From Oceanihabitans gracilariae (GTDB lineage Bacteria; Bacteroidota; Bacteroidia; Flavobacteriales; Flavobacteriaceae), in the NCBI RefSeq assembly GCF_042684485.1, contig NZ_JBHULM010000007.1:661149-725148 (forward strand): a stretch of DNA of 64,000 bases, in the 5' to 3' direction. The notes beneath the pieces are model-generated. The model did no database searches and was not told the DNA's origin. It worked only from the letters and a program-made list of their open reading frames with translations. Positions 25,370-34,504 of the stretch are shown here, piece after piece (positions within the stretch are counted from its first letter, which is position 1; each line of letters opens with the position of its first letter). Made by a program: the position numbers and the translations under genes.

Positions 25370-25999
25370 ATGAAAATAACTAAATTTTTTACACTATTAG
25401 TAGTTACTTCACTACTGTTTACTTCATGTAAAGAAGAAAAAAAAGAAACAGAAACACCAATTACAGAAAGTGCAACTCCTGCTGAGACCTTTATAGTTAA
25501 GCCTGAAGCTACTTCTGTAACATGGACTGCATACAAAACAACAGACAAAGTTGGTGTTGGAGGAGAATTTACAACCCTTAATTTTGAAAACAAAAAAGGA
25601 GCTACTCCTGAAGAAGCTTTAAACGGTTTAAAATTTTCAATTCCTGTAAGTAGTTTATTTACTAAAGATGATACTAGAGATGCTAAATTAAAAACCTCTT
25701 TCTTTGGTGCTATGTTAGACACAGAGTTAATAAGTGGTACTATTAATTACACAAATAACAATTATGTGGCTTCTATTACCATGAACGGAACTACTAACAA
25801 TTTACCTTTAGAAGTTAGTATTACAGAAGAAAGACGTGTTACTATGAAAGGGAAAATGAATCTGAAAGATTGGAATGCTTTAGATGCTTTAGCTAGCTTA
25901 AACAAAGTATGTTTTGATCTTCATAAAGGAGCTGATGGTGTTAGCAAAACATGGGAAGATGTTGATATTGTAGTTAGCACTTATTTACGTGACAAGTAA
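25370..25999 (+). CDS. YceI-family lipoprotein
   Basis: A 209-residue lipoprotein (lipobox TSLLFTSC) with a low-complexity Lys/Glu/Thr linker and a YceI-like lipocalin fold, from TSVTWTAYKTTDKVGVGGEF to the end. YceI proteins bind isoprenoid chains such as ubiquinone precursors in the periplasm. It is divergent from hemN. A TAACTTTA -7-like element lies at 25339-25346 but without an FNR-type box at the spacing used by the neighbouring genes. A terminator follows at 26036. Confidence 0.85.
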   Translation: MKITKFFTLLVVTSLLFTSCKEEKKETETPITESATPAETFIVKPEATSVTWTAYKTTDKVGVGGEFTTLNFENKKGATPEEALNGLKFSIPVSSLFTKDDTRDAKLKTSFFGAMLDTELISGTINYTNNNYVASITMNGTTNNLPLEVSITEERRVTMKGKMNLKDWNALDALASLNKVCFDLHKGADGVSKTWEDVDIVVSTYLRDK

Positions 26000-26035
26000 A
26001 CCCTAAAATTATATTTCTTTATAATTTATAGAATA

Positions 26036-26074
26036 ACAAAAGCCATCTTAATTAAGATGGCTTTTGTGTTTTTT
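26036..26074 (+). terminator. Terminator after the YceI gene
   Basis: A perfect 32-base palindrome (26036-26067, arms ACAAAAGCCATCTTAA and its complement) followed by GTTTTTT. It lies 37 bp after the yceI stop and can act for the plus strand. Confidence 0.85.
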
Positions 26075-26161
26075 AAGCGAATTTAAACTTGAAAAACGGA
26101 ATTTATTTAAAGGCTAAAAAGTCACAGCGTTCTTTTTACGTCACTACGTTATATTAGCTAT

Positions 26162-26785
26162 TTAAGAAAGCGCTATGTTTAGACCTAGAATAATAAAAGC
26201 AATTCCACTACATTTATTAATCCAAATCCCTGCCTTTGGGTTATTTTTAATCTTTTCAGAAAAAACACTTGCAAAAATACTAAGGCTCATGTACCAAATA
26301 ACACCTATTAAGGCAAATGTAACACCTAATAAAATAAAAGGAATTGGGTTTTCTATTTGACTAGGATTAATAAACTGCGGAAAAAAAGCTAAAAAGAATA
26401 ATGCAACTTTAGGATTTAAAGAATTGGTAAAAAACCCTGTCCAAAAATCATTTTTTGTATTTGTAGTTTTCTTAATTGTTGTCTCTTCCGTTAAAAAATT
26501 ACTCTTTTTAATAAGTTTAAAAACACCTAAATAAATTAAGTAAGCAGCACCTACAAACTGAATTATTGTAAATACTAACGCAGATTTAGCAATTAAAACA
26601 GACAAACCCAAAGCTGCAAAAAAAGTATGCGTGAGCACACCTGTATTAATACCTAAGGTAGCATAAATACCAGATTTTTTTCCTTGACTTATAGATTTAT
26701 TTAATATAAACAAAGTATCTATTCCTGGTGTCATCACAAAAAACAAAGCCGTTACTAAAAACGTAATAAAATTTTGAATTCCCAT
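26162..26785 (-). CDS. LysE-family amino acid exporter
   Basis: A 207-residue protein with about six membrane segments and the LysE/RhtB signature: FVMTPGIDTLFILNKSISQGKKSGIYATLGINTG, then FWTGFFTNSLNPKVALFFLAFFPQFI. It exports amino acids or related small molecules. It is divergent from a LysR-type gene, the usual arrangement of lysE/argO with its regulator, which probably controls it. Confidence 0.87.
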   Translation of the reverse strand: MGIQNFITFLVTALFFVMTPGIDTLFILNKSISQGKKSGIYATLGINTGVLTHTFFAALGLSVLIAKSALVFTIIQFVGAAYLIYLGVFKLIKKSNFLTEETTIKKTTNTKNDFWTGFFTNSLNPKVALFFLAFFPQFINPSQIENPIPFILLGVTFALIGVIWYMSLSIFASVFSEKIKNNPKAGIWINKCSGIAFIILGLNIALS

Positions 26786-26857
26786 AGTCTGTATTTTTTA
26801 TCTTCTATATAAAACAACAGGACAAAGAAATAGTTTTGACTCCTTTAATAAAATACA

Positions 26858-26890
26858 TATTTTAGCCTAACTAATGCATAAAACGCATTA
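26858..26890 (+). promoter_or_regulatory. lysR promoter with inverted-repeat operator
   Basis: TATTTTAG (26858-26865) is a 7-of-8 match to the -7 consensus. Just downstream, TAATGC and GCATTA form perfect 6-bp arms with a 7-base spacer (26872-26890), ending 3 bp before the lysR start. The position suits autorepression by the LysR-type protein. Confidence 0.5.
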
Positions 26891-26893
26891 ATC

Positions 26894-27781
26894 ATGACTA
26901 CACAACAAATAAAATACTTTTTAACGCTTGCTAAGGAGCTACACTTCTGGAAAACAGCAGAGAAACTATTTATTGCACAATCCTCATTAACTAGAAACAT
27001 TCAATCTCTAGAAGATGAAATTGGCATACAACTTTTTGAAAGAGATAAAAGAAATGTAAAACTTACAGATGCAGGAGTCTTTTTAAAAGAAAATTGGACC
27101 AACATTATAGAAGAGCTAGACCATATACAAGAGCAAGCAAAAAAAATTGACCAAGGAACTTCTGGTTTTGTTTCTATATCATATCCTGGTTCTATTGCAT
27201 TTAGCTTTTTACCTAAGTTTTTAAGCGCTATAAACACGAATCTTCCCGATTTAAAATTAGAACTAACAGAGCCTACAGATGACAATCATGAAAAACTACT
27301 ACTAGACTATAAAACAGACATTGCTTTTAATAGAGATGAAATAAAAAATGCAAACATAGAATCTTTAAAGCTTTCTTCTGAACCTATTTGCTTGGTAGTA
27401 CCTAATAACCATTGGTTAAATAATGAATCTATAGAAAACTTGAGCGAGTTAAAAAATGAAAAGTTTATTATTTCTGGATTACACCAAAACACTTTTTTTG
27501 CATCGCTTTTAAGAAATCTATTTAACAAACATCACTTAGAACCTAAAACAGTCATTGAATCTGATTTTGGTGGTATGATTTTAAATCTTGTATCTAAAGA
27601 ACTAGGTATTTCTATACTTCCGAGTTCTTTTAAATTTGCCAAAACTCAAAATGTAAAGTTTATTGAATTAGAAGAAGAAATAAGCCTATACATTAACTGG
27701 CGAAAAAAAGAACCTAACAAAACCATAAAACACGTAATAGAATATGTCAAGCAAATTGAAATCACTTACAACAACGCATAA
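26894..27781 (+). CDS. LysR-type transcriptional regulator
   Basis: A 295-residue protein with an N-terminal winged helix (MTTQQIKYFLTLAKELHFWKTAEKLFIAQSSLTRNIQSLEDEIGIQLFERD) and a periplasmic-binding-like effector domain (from about residue 90). The HFWKTAEKLFIAQSSLTRNI helix-turn-helix is typical. The divergent LysE exporter is the likely target, and an amino acid the likely effector. A weak hairpin follows at 27791. Confidence 0.9.
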   Translation: MTTQQIKYFLTLAKELHFWKTAEKLFIAQSSLTRNIQSLEDEIGIQLFERDKRNVKLTDAGVFLKENWTNIIEELDHIQEQAKKIDQGTSGFVSISYPGSIAFSFLPKFLSAINTNLPDLKLELTEPTDDNHEKLLLDYKTDIAFNRDEIKNANIESLKLSSEPICLVVPNNHWLNNESIENLSELKNEKFIISGLHQNTFFASLLRNLFNKHHLEPKTVIESDFGGMILNLVSKELGISILPSSFKFAKTQNVKFIELEEEISLYINWRKKEPNKTIKHVIEYVKQIEITYNNA

Positions 27782-27790
27782 GCGTAAAAA

Positions 27791-27827
27791 AAGAAAACGC
27801 TAGTTTATTGCTAAACGTAACGTTTTC
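27791..27827. terminator. Hairpin between lysR and the TonB receptor gene
   Basis: Arms AGAAAACG (27791-27798) and CGTTTTCT (27820-27827) with a 21-base loop. The two convergent genes end here, so it may serve both, but the long loop and poor T runs make it a weak call. Confidence 0.4.
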
Positions 27828-27894
27828 TTACCTACAAAAAAAGCAGTAATAATAACTCTAGTATTTTAGAGCATCTAGTATTGACGTGTATCTA

Positions 27895-30123
27895 TTAAAA
27901 GCTATAGCTTATGCTACCTTTTATAAAAAATGGCGTTCCTGGAGTAAAGTGAATTTCTTCTACTGGTTGTGCTTCATTTTGTAGTCTAGATTCTGTTGCA
28001 AATTGTGTTTCATTCCAATCTACATCAAATAGGTTTTCTATAACTAGCCCTAAAGTAATATCACTAAAAGTATAGTTTACATTAAAATCGGTTACAAAAT
28101 ACCCTTCAGCAACTATAGAATTATCTTCATTTGCTGGTCTATCATCAATAAAACGATATCTAATTCCTCCAGAAAAACCTTTAATATCTTTAACCGATAA
28201 TCCTCCTGCCATTGTAAAATCTGGTGCTAAGGGAATATAATTTTCTCCGTCTGCTTCTTCTACACTTCTTGCATGCGTAAAGGTAGCATCGGTATCTAAA
28301 AACAACCAATCATTAAGCTGATAACGCAATCCTAAATCTAATCCGTAACGCTCGCTTTCTCCACTAGGTTCTACAATTCCTGCATCACCAACATATACAA
28401 ATTCTTGTTCTGAGAACAAATACCATAAAGCCGAATTAACTATTAATTTAGAAAAAGGTTTCCAAATATTACCAACATCTACACCATAAGCACGAGGTAA
28501 AATATCTTCACCACTTTGTGCTACCACTACTCTAGTGTCATTAGAATGAAATCCAATTCCCGACTTTACAAACAGTTGTAGATTGTCTTTGGCATCATAG
28601 AAAAAATTTAATTTCGGACTAACTATTGCTTTGGTTTCCGATTGTGTATTTAAAGCAGGTTGCAGTTTATCATTGTATAAAAACTTAAAATAATCAAAAC
28701 GTAAAGCTGGGTTTATAGTAAGTTTTCCTAGTGCAACCTCAGCAGATACAAAAGCATCTATATTGGTTTGATTAATATCACCTAACTGCACATTTTCAAT
28801 TATAGTCGTTTTATTTAAGGTTTTAGATAACTCTACATCATTAACCACATCATGTCTTAAACCTATTCCTGAAGTTAAACTTAGAGGTAAGTTTCCTAAA
28901 GATAGATCTTTTGTAATTTCTGTATTAACACCAAAAATATGTCTGTCTTCCTTTTGTTTTATTTGATCTCCATTAATAGGATCTTCTAAAAAGAAGGTAA
29001 AATTAGAATACAACTCAAAAGCATAATGCGAATAAAAAGCATTTGTTTTTAGCTTGGTATTATCAGACATGTATTTATTATACTCTAAATTAAAGTTGGT
29101 ACGGTGTGTATTACCACCTTCGGTATCATCAATGGCTCCAAAACGGGTTATATTACCATTATCTACTTCTCTTTGTGGTATTTGTCCAGAAGCATCCCAA
29201 CGACTAGTAAAATGAGAGGCTGTTAATGACAGTTTATTATTGTCTGGTGTGTACATGACATACTTACCAAAAAGATTTAATCGGTTAAAATTTTGTGGCG
29301 ACTCAAAGGGTCCGTCAGATTCTAAATATTCTGCAGCTAGGTATGCGTTTTGATCTAGTTTATCTTCTAACAAGTTAAACATAGCCAAGGTTTTTAAAGA
29401 GTTAAATTGTCCTGCAGAAAGTTTAATAGTACTTTCTTTTAAATGGTCTTTTGTTGAAAAATCAACATATCCAGCAGTATTAAAATCTCCTTGTTTTCCA
29501 TAATAAGGACCTTTACCAAAGTCTATTTCATTTATAGTTTCTGGTATTACAAAATGCAAATCACTATAACCTTGACCATGTGCATGAGATACCATATTTA
29601 CAGGCATACCATCTACATTAATAGAAATATCTGTACCATGATCTATATCAAAACCTCTTAAAAATAGTTGTTCTGCCTTACCTCCTCCTGCATGCTGACC
29701 AATAATTAATCCAGGAACTTTTCTTAGTATTTCTTGTGAAGAATTTACAGGTGTTGTTGCTACATCTATTTTAGTAATAGTATTAACAGGATTTAATTGT
29801 TCTTTAATTACAAGCTCTTCTAACATTAATGTTTTACTCTCTAATGCTACTTCTAAACCTTGCTCTACATGTTGTTTACTTACAACTATTGTTTGTTTTT
29901 TAAAACCTAATAAACCTAAATTTAAGGTATCACCAACCTTGTTATTTAAGAGTATAAAAGTTCCGTTTGGTAATGAATGTGCATGCGAATTAGTACTTGC
30001 ATTAAATATATAAACATCCTCTAATGGTTGCTTAAACGCATCGGTTATTTTTCCTTTAATATCTTGTGCTAGTACGCTAGAAAAAGAAAAAAGCAGCACT
30101 ATTATTGTAATTATATTCCTCAT
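27895..30123 (-). CDS. TonB-dependent outer-membrane receptor with His-rich plug
   Basis: A 742-residue receptor: signal peptide, carboxypeptidase-regulatory-like beta domain (KGKITDAFKQPLEDVYIFNASTN, about residues 23-100), plug, and a 22-strand barrel ending in SISYSF. The plug carries DIDHGTDISINVDGMPVNMVSHAHGQGYSDLHFVIPE, unusually rich in His. This subfamily is not an obvious siderophore receptor, and the His pattern suggests a metal ion such as copper or zinc. That is a guess. It stands alone, convergent with lysR. Confidence 0.88.
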   Translation of the reverse strand: MRNIITIIVLLFSFSSVLAQDIKGKITDAFKQPLEDVYIFNASTNSHAHSLPNGTFILLNNKVGDTLNLGLLGFKKQTIVVSKQHVEQGLEVALESKTLMLEELVIKEQLNPVNTITKIDVATTPVNSSQEILRKVPGLIIGQHAGGGKAEQLFLRGFDIDHGTDISINVDGMPVNMVSHAHGQGYSDLHFVIPETINEIDFGKGPYYGKQGDFNTAGYVDFSTKDHLKESTIKLSAGQFNSLKTLAMFNLLEDKLDQNAYLAAEYLESDGPFESPQNFNRLNLFGKYVMYTPDNNKLSLTASHFTSRWDASGQIPQREVDNGNITRFGAIDDTEGGNTHRTNFNLEYNKYMSDNTKLKTNAFYSHYAFELYSNFTFFLEDPINGDQIKQKEDRHIFGVNTEITKDLSLGNLPLSLTSGIGLRHDVVNDVELSKTLNKTTIIENVQLGDINQTNIDAFVSAEVALGKLTINPALRFDYFKFLYNDKLQPALNTQSETKAIVSPKLNFFYDAKDNLQLFVKSGIGFHSNDTRVVVAQSGEDILPRAYGVDVGNIWKPFSKLIVNSALWYLFSEQEFVYVGDAGIVEPSGESERYGLDLGLRYQLNDWLFLDTDATFTHARSVEEADGENYIPLAPDFTMAGGLSVKDIKGFSGGIRYRFIDDRPANEDNSIVAEGYFVTDFNVNYTFSDITLGLVIENLFDVDWNETQFATESRLQNEAQPVEEIHFTPGTPFFIKGSISYSF

Positions 30124-30399
30124 TAATGTGTAGTATTTTTTCGCGAAAATATTAAATATTTCTTATTTCCTTTTTAATACAATCAACAAGTTTAAAACAC
30201 TTACTAACAATTCTTTTTTTTACTTTCAATACAGCAAATAAAACAACGTTATTATTAGTGATTTAGTTTCGTTTTTATTTTAAAATTGAGCAATAGAAAG
30301 CACTTATCTAGGCAAAAAAATAAAAGTGATTTTTATAAATTTTAATTATTTTTTGTTTCGAAGAAAAAATTATCTTTACAATACCTTAATAAGAAAATC

Positions 30400-31575
30400 A
30401 TGAATCCATCGGCAAGTGGCTGGATAAGCAAACTACTAAATACGATAAAAAATAATGATAGCTTAGAGCAATCTTCTACTAGTGCATTTTATTTAGCGTT
30501 AAGAGAAAGCGGATTTATTTATGGAAACAACGTAGCTATTGTTCAAGATTTATTAGATAAAAAGGATTTTTCAAGCGAAGAAATTTGTAAAATAAACTTA
30601 CTGTTAGCTTTTCATTTTTCTTATAAAAAACTAAATGGCTCAGATCATTTTACTGATAGTGTTATTGAATTTTATACTAAGATTGAAGAATATAAAACCT
30701 CGTATTTTAGTGAATTATTAGGTGAAAAAAAATCGGATGGTTTATTAGAAAAAATAATTCACAAACGTGTATTAATAGATAACAACCTCATCTCTAAAAG
30801 CTTTAATTACTTTATTACAAACGCTTTATTATATATAGATGTACTTGCTTATAAGCACTATTTAAAAACCAACACAATTACCACTAGTTATATAAAAAAT
30901 TTAGAATCTTCTATAGAAACTATTGTGCTAAGTGTGTTAAGTGCTAAAAAGTCTAAAAGCGAATATGATACTAGTTTAATTAGGTTGTTTGAGCAATCTT
31001 TACGCTACCAAACAAAACACAATATTAGCTATAACGAAGCCATCTCTTTTATTAATAGTGAGCTTGAAACGCAATATATATTAGACATAGCTTGCATGGC
31101 TACCTGGACAGATGCCTCTATTGACACTAAAGAACATGATTTTTTAAATCAATTAGGAGCAGATTTACAACTAGAGCAAAAAACAATTAACGAGGCTAAA
31201 AACTCTATTTCGTTGTTTTACAATACGTATAAAGAGCAAATAGTTTTACTTGGTTCTAAAAATATTGTAAAAACATTTTATGATAACTCTAGTAATATGG
31301 TAAGTAAGCTTATTTCTAGAAATAGCAAACGATTATTAAAAGAGCTTACCGAAAGTAAGGAACTCATGTTACTTATTTCGCAGTCTACTATTAGAGATTT
31401 AAGTGATGAAGAACAAAAAAAAGTACAAAGTCAATTATTAGATATTTTTAAGTCTATACCTAGCTTGGCTATTTTCATGCTTCCTGGTGGTGCATTGTTA
31501 CTACCATTAGTTATAAAATTTATACCCAAATTACTACCTAGTGCTTTTGATGATAACCGAATTGAAGAAGACTAA
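30400..31575 (+). CDS. LETM1-like helical protein with TerB-like region
   Basis: A 391-residue, mostly helical protein. The C-terminus (SIPSLAIFMLPGGALLLPLVIKFIPKLLPSAFDD) is the membrane segment conserved in LETM1-type ribosome-binding proteins. The middle (about residues 225-270, CMATWTDASIDTKEHDFLNQLGADL) resembles a TerB-like domain. Such LETM1-related proteins occur in Bacteroidota, some linked to biofilm. No catalytic motif is visible. A TATCTTTA -7-like element at 30371-30378 gives a short leader. The start is 3 bp from the convergent stop of the response regulator gene. Confidence 0.7.
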   Translation: MNPSASGWISKLLNTIKNNDSLEQSSTSAFYLALRESGFIYGNNVAIVQDLLDKKDFSSEEICKINLLLAFHFSYKKLNGSDHFTDSVIEFYTKIEEYKTSYFSELLGEKKSDGLLEKIIHKRVLIDNNLISKSFNYFITNALLYIDVLAYKHYLKTNTITTSYIKNLESSIETIVLSVLSAKKSKSEYDTSLIRLFEQSLRYQTKHNISYNEAISFINSELETQYILDIACMATWTDASIDTKEHDFLNQLGADLQLEQKTINEAKNSISLFYNTYKEQIVLLGSKNIVKTFYDNSSNMVSKLISRNSKRLLKELTESKELMLLISQSTIRDLSDEEQKKVQSQLLDIFKSIPSLAIFMLPGGALLLPLVIKFIPKLLPSAFDDNRIEED

Positions 31576-31577
31576 AA

Positions 31578-32333
31578 TTACTCTAACCAAGCTTTAAAGT
31601 CTTTTACACGTTCACGTGCTACTATTACTTCTTGCTCATGAAACGAATTTAATTTTATTTGTAAACGCGAATTGGTATAGCTTACCATATCTTTTATAGC
31701 ATTAATATTTACAAAAAATTTTCTGTTTATACGAAAGAATTGCTGTGGTTCCAGTTCTTCGGTTAGTTGCTCTAATGTAGTATCTAACAAATAATTTCTA
31801 CCTTCTGTAGTGTGTAAATAAGTCCCTTTATTTTCGCTATAAAAACATTCAATATCATCAATATTAATAAGTTTTAAATGCTGCCCTACTTTTACTGAAA
31901 ACCTTTTTTTGTATTCTCTTTCTATAGGATTTACTAGTAGTTTTTTAATATCATTAAAATCTAAAGTAACATGTTGTTTTTGAGGAACACGAGATTTGTA
32001 TTTATTTACCGCTTTTTCTAAATCTTCATCATCAATAGGTTTTAGCAAATAATCAATACTGTTTAGTTTAAAGGCTTGCAATGCGTACTCATCATAAGCA
32101 GTAGTGAAAATAACAGCAGATTGTATATCGATACTTTCAAAAATTTCAAAAGACAAACCATCACTTAACTGAATATCTAAAAAAATAAGATCTGGATGTG
32201 TATTATTTTGAAACCAATGTATAGACTCTTCTACAGAGTGCAACATGGTTTCTGCTTTTAAACCTAATGTATTTAACATACGTTGTAAACGTCTTGCTGA
32301 TGGTTTCTCGTCTTCTATAATTATGGTTGTCAT
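31578..32333 (-). CDS. LytTR-family response regulator
   Basis: A 251-residue regulator with a receiver domain (phosphoacceptor D53 in LIFLDIQLSDG; DE pair in IIIEDEKPSARRL; K in YLLKPIDDEDL) and a C-terminal LytTR DNA-binding domain (from about residue 148, with FYSENKGTYLHTTEGRNYLLDTTLEQL and the ending REVKDFKAWL-like tail). Its partner is the histidine kinase at 33145-34482. Between them lie two 2TM-domain genes and an intergenic structured element. Confidence 0.92.
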   Translation of the reverse strand: MTTIIIEDEKPSARRLQRMLNTLGLKAETMLHSVEESIHWFQNNTHPDLIFLDIQLSDGLSFEIFESIDIQSAVIFTTAYDEYALQAFKLNSIDYLLKPIDDEDLEKAVNKYKSRVPQKQHVTLDFNDIKKLLVNPIEREYKKRFSVKVGQHLKLINIDDIECFYSENKGTYLHTTEGRNYLLDTTLEQLTEELEPQQFFRINRKFFVNINAIKDMVSYTNSRLQIKLNSFHEQEVIVARERVKDFKAWLE

Positions 32334-32349
32334 ACTTGTATTTGCGTTA

Positions 32350-32467
32350 GCGATTGAAACGTTATCCTTTTTTTGGTATACTTTCTGCTTTGGCAGGAAG
32401 GATAGTAAAAAAAGATTTAAGTGGAAAGCGCGACCCTTTGCAGCTTTTTTGCAAAAAGGGTAACGCC
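32350..32467. repeat. Structured intergenic element with two hairpins
   Basis: Between a 2TM gene and the response regulator gene. A long imperfect stem (32364-32416, ATC.TTTTTT ... AAAAAA.GAT, with a TTTG loop closed by CTGC/GCAG) is followed by GTGGAAAGCGCGACCC and a second stem (32433-32461, ACCCTTT ... AAAGGGT). The composition is more GC-rich than the surrounding spacers. It resembles dispersed intergenic elements of flavobacteria, from memory rather than a search. Confidence 0.45.
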
Positions 32468-32474
32468 CAAAAAA

Positions 32475-32831
32475 TTATTCCCAGTTTTGTTTTTCTTCTT
32501 TTTCTAAAATTTCATTTATTTTCTTGTTTTCCCAGTCTTTTCCTAAAAATAGATTTTTACCAAAAACGCCTAAAAAGTGAAAAAAGAGACCAATTCCCCA
32601 ATAAAAAACGGTAGAAAAGACATTAAATGTCCAAAAATGCGCACTATCTACCGTTCTATAGATCATAATGAGAATCACGATATTAATCACGATATACGAA
32701 AGTAAATGCCAGTAAAACCCTTTGATTTGGCCTACACGTTTCTTTGCTTTATCATAAGCTTCTTGCTTGCTATACGCATTTTGGCTGTAGGTTTCTTTTG
32801 TATTTTTATTATCCATCATTTCTAATTCCAA
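32475..32831 (-). CDS. 2TM-domain membrane protein
   Basis: A 118-residue protein with a conserved N-terminal charged helix (AKKRVGQIKGFYWHLLSYIVIN) and two transmembrane segments with short loop (FSTVFYWGIGLFFHFLGVFG), then a C-terminal WENKKINEILEKE. This 2TM domain also occurs in the neighbouring gene and at the C-terminus of the kinase. It overlaps the upstream 2TM gene by 10 bp. It probably has a structural or signalling role with the kinase. Confidence 0.85.
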   Translation of the reverse strand: MELEMMDNKNTKETYSQNAYSKQEAYDKAKKRVGQIKGFYWHLLSYIVINIVILIMIYRTVDSAHFWTFNVFSTVFYWGIGLFFHFLGVFGKNLFLGKDWENKKINEILEKEEKQNWE

Positions 32832-33154
32832 TGTTGACGTTTTTCTTCTTCTTCTTGCATAAACTGCTTGATCTTACGTTCTTCCCATTTGCTACCAAAC
32901 ACAAAATTTGGTAAAAACACAGAAACGGCATGTATAAGTATTGCAATTCCCCAAGTGCCTAGAGTTATAAAGTTACGCCATTGAAAATAACTTTCGCCGG
33001 GATCTAAATTTTTAATATTAATAAAAACAAGCATCACGTTAATTAGAACATACATCATGAGGTGCGAATAAAAGCCTTTAATTCTCTTTACCTGCTTTCT
33101 TGCCTTTTCTATACGATCATTATTAAAATGGTTTGTGTCCATAATTACCTCCAT
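32822..33154 (-). CDS. 2TM-domain membrane protein
   Basis: A 110-residue protein with the same layout: ARKQVKRIKGFYSHLMMYVLINVMLVF, NFITLGTWGIAILIHAVSVF, and WEERKIKQFMQEEEEKRQHW. It starts inside the last codons of the kinase gene (10-bp overlap) and itself overlaps the next 2TM gene, so the three are one translation-coupled block. Confidence 0.85.
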   Translation of the reverse strand: MEVIMDTNHFNNDRIEKARKQVKRIKGFYSHLMMYVLINVMLVFINIKNLDPGESYFQWRNFITLGTWGIAILIHAVSVFLPNFVFGSKWEERKIKQFMQEEEEKRQHWN

Positions 33155-34482
33155 TTATTTTGTTCTTGTTCTTTTTCTAAGATTTCGTTTATTTTACGTT
33201 CTTCCCATGTTTTACCATAACCAAATACAGTAAAGGCATGAATTACTAGTCCCATTCCCCATCCAAAAAGAGGAAACCAAAACCATTGAAAACTCCAAGA
33301 AGTATTATAGTTTATAAATATTAAAAACGGGATAACTAAGCAATAGGAAGTTAGGTTGCCATAAAAGCCTTTTATTTCTTCTACACGTTTTTTTGCTCTG
33401 TAATACGCGTCTTCTTTTGTATTTGTATTTATGCGTTCCATACTTGTGATTTGTTTTGTAAGCATTGGTATTGCTACTGCAAAACGGTTTGCTTCTTGAT
33501 TGATATTTACTTTTTTTGTGGTTAATAATTGGTAACGTTGCATGATATTGCTTAAACCAACGCCACTACTTTTTTTAACTATTTGCTTGACTTGCAAATT
33601 ATTTTCTACAATTAAATTTCCGTTTGCTTCGTATATTTTAATATATAATGGTTTGCTTGAGGTTACTATATTATGCTTTACCGCATTTTCTAGTAAAAGC
33701 TGAAGCGATAATGGCACGACTTTACTTTCTGGATTTGTTGCTTGTTCTGGAATTTCAAAAACAATGCTATCTTCAAATCGCATTTTTAAAAGTGACATAT
33801 AGGTTTTTGCAAATGCTAGCTCTTCATCTACAGTTACTAAATCCTTATTTTTTTGCTCTAATACATAACGATATACTTTAGATAAGGACGTGGTAAACTT
33901 TTGTGCACTATCAGGATTTTCTTCAATTAAACTGGTTAATACATTTAAACTATTAAATAAAAAATGAGGATCTAATTGGTTTTTTAACGCATCAAACTTT
34001 GCGCTTGCTGTTCCTGCAATTACTTTTTGCTCTTTTACTTTTTGTTGCTGTAATTTTGCGAAAAAATAAAAGGCATGAAACGTAATAACAATAGATAGTG
34101 TTATCCAGACACCAAAGGAATAATTTTTCCAATTTTCTTTAGCTATAAAAGCTTCAAGAGTAACACCATTATAAATTAAAGCAGTAAATACTCTTAGTAT
34201 AAATAAGCCTATAATTGTTATTATAATAGAACCTAAAATACCAATTACAACACGTTTAATACTAATGCCATTTTTTGTTTGCCAAGTTCTTTTTTCTAAG
34301 TAATTAAAATAATACATATTAGAATAGCCTAACACAAATGCATATAACTGATAAAAGCTAAAGTTGATTAAAAAGGCATTGGTACTTTTAAATGCAAATC
34401 CGTTATAAAAAGCATTACCAATTACAAATACCACGCAACCAATAACAAAGGTGATTAGTATATTTTTTATGTATTGACTCAT
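33145..34482 (-). CDS. LytS-type sensor histidine kinase with C-terminal 2TM domain
   Basis: A 445-residue protein with about four N-terminal membrane segments, a His_kinase domain with phosphoacceptor H173 in QLDPHFLFNSLN, and a HATPase-like region (LLLENAVKHNIV, SGVGLSNIMQR). Residues about 355-445 then form a 2TM domain (AKKRVEEIKGFYGNL, FGWGMGLVIHAFTVFG, TWEERKINEILEKE). The fusion with a 2TM domain explains the two free 2TM genes that follow: they look like duplications of this module. The cognate regulator is the LytTR protein at 31578. Confidence 0.88.
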   Translation of the reverse strand: MSQYIKNILITFVIGCVVFVIGNAFYNGFAFKSTNAFLINFSFYQLYAFVLGYSNMYYFNYLEKRTWQTKNGISIKRVVIGILGSIIITIIGLFILRVFTALIYNGVTLEAFIAKENWKNYSFGVWITLSIVITFHAFYFFAKLQQQKVKEQKVIAGTASAKFDALKNQLDPHFLFNSLNVLTSLIEENPDSAQKFTTSLSKVYRYVLEQKNKDLVTVDEELAFAKTYMSLLKMRFEDSIVFEIPEQATNPESKVVPLSLQLLLENAVKHNIVTSSKPLYIKIYEANGNLIVENNLQVKQIVKKSSGVGLSNIMQRYQLLTTKKVNINQEANRFAVAIPMLTKQITSMERINTNTKEDAYYRAKKRVEEIKGFYGNLTSYCLVIPFLIFINYNTSWSFQWFWFPLFGWGMGLVIHAFTVFGYGKTWEERKINEILEKEQEQNKWR

Positions 34483-34504
34483 AAGGTTTTGGTTCTATTT
34501 TAAA

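Noticed and set aside
26811..26824. Possible Rrf2-type AGGACAA near lysE
   Set aside because: Only a half-site, followed by AGAAAT instead of the dyad, and the gene has no link to nitrogen oxides.
32354..32614. Plus-strand frame across the intergenic element
   Set aside because: Low-complexity Lys/Phe-rich product that overlaps a 2TM gene; the region is better explained by two hairpins.
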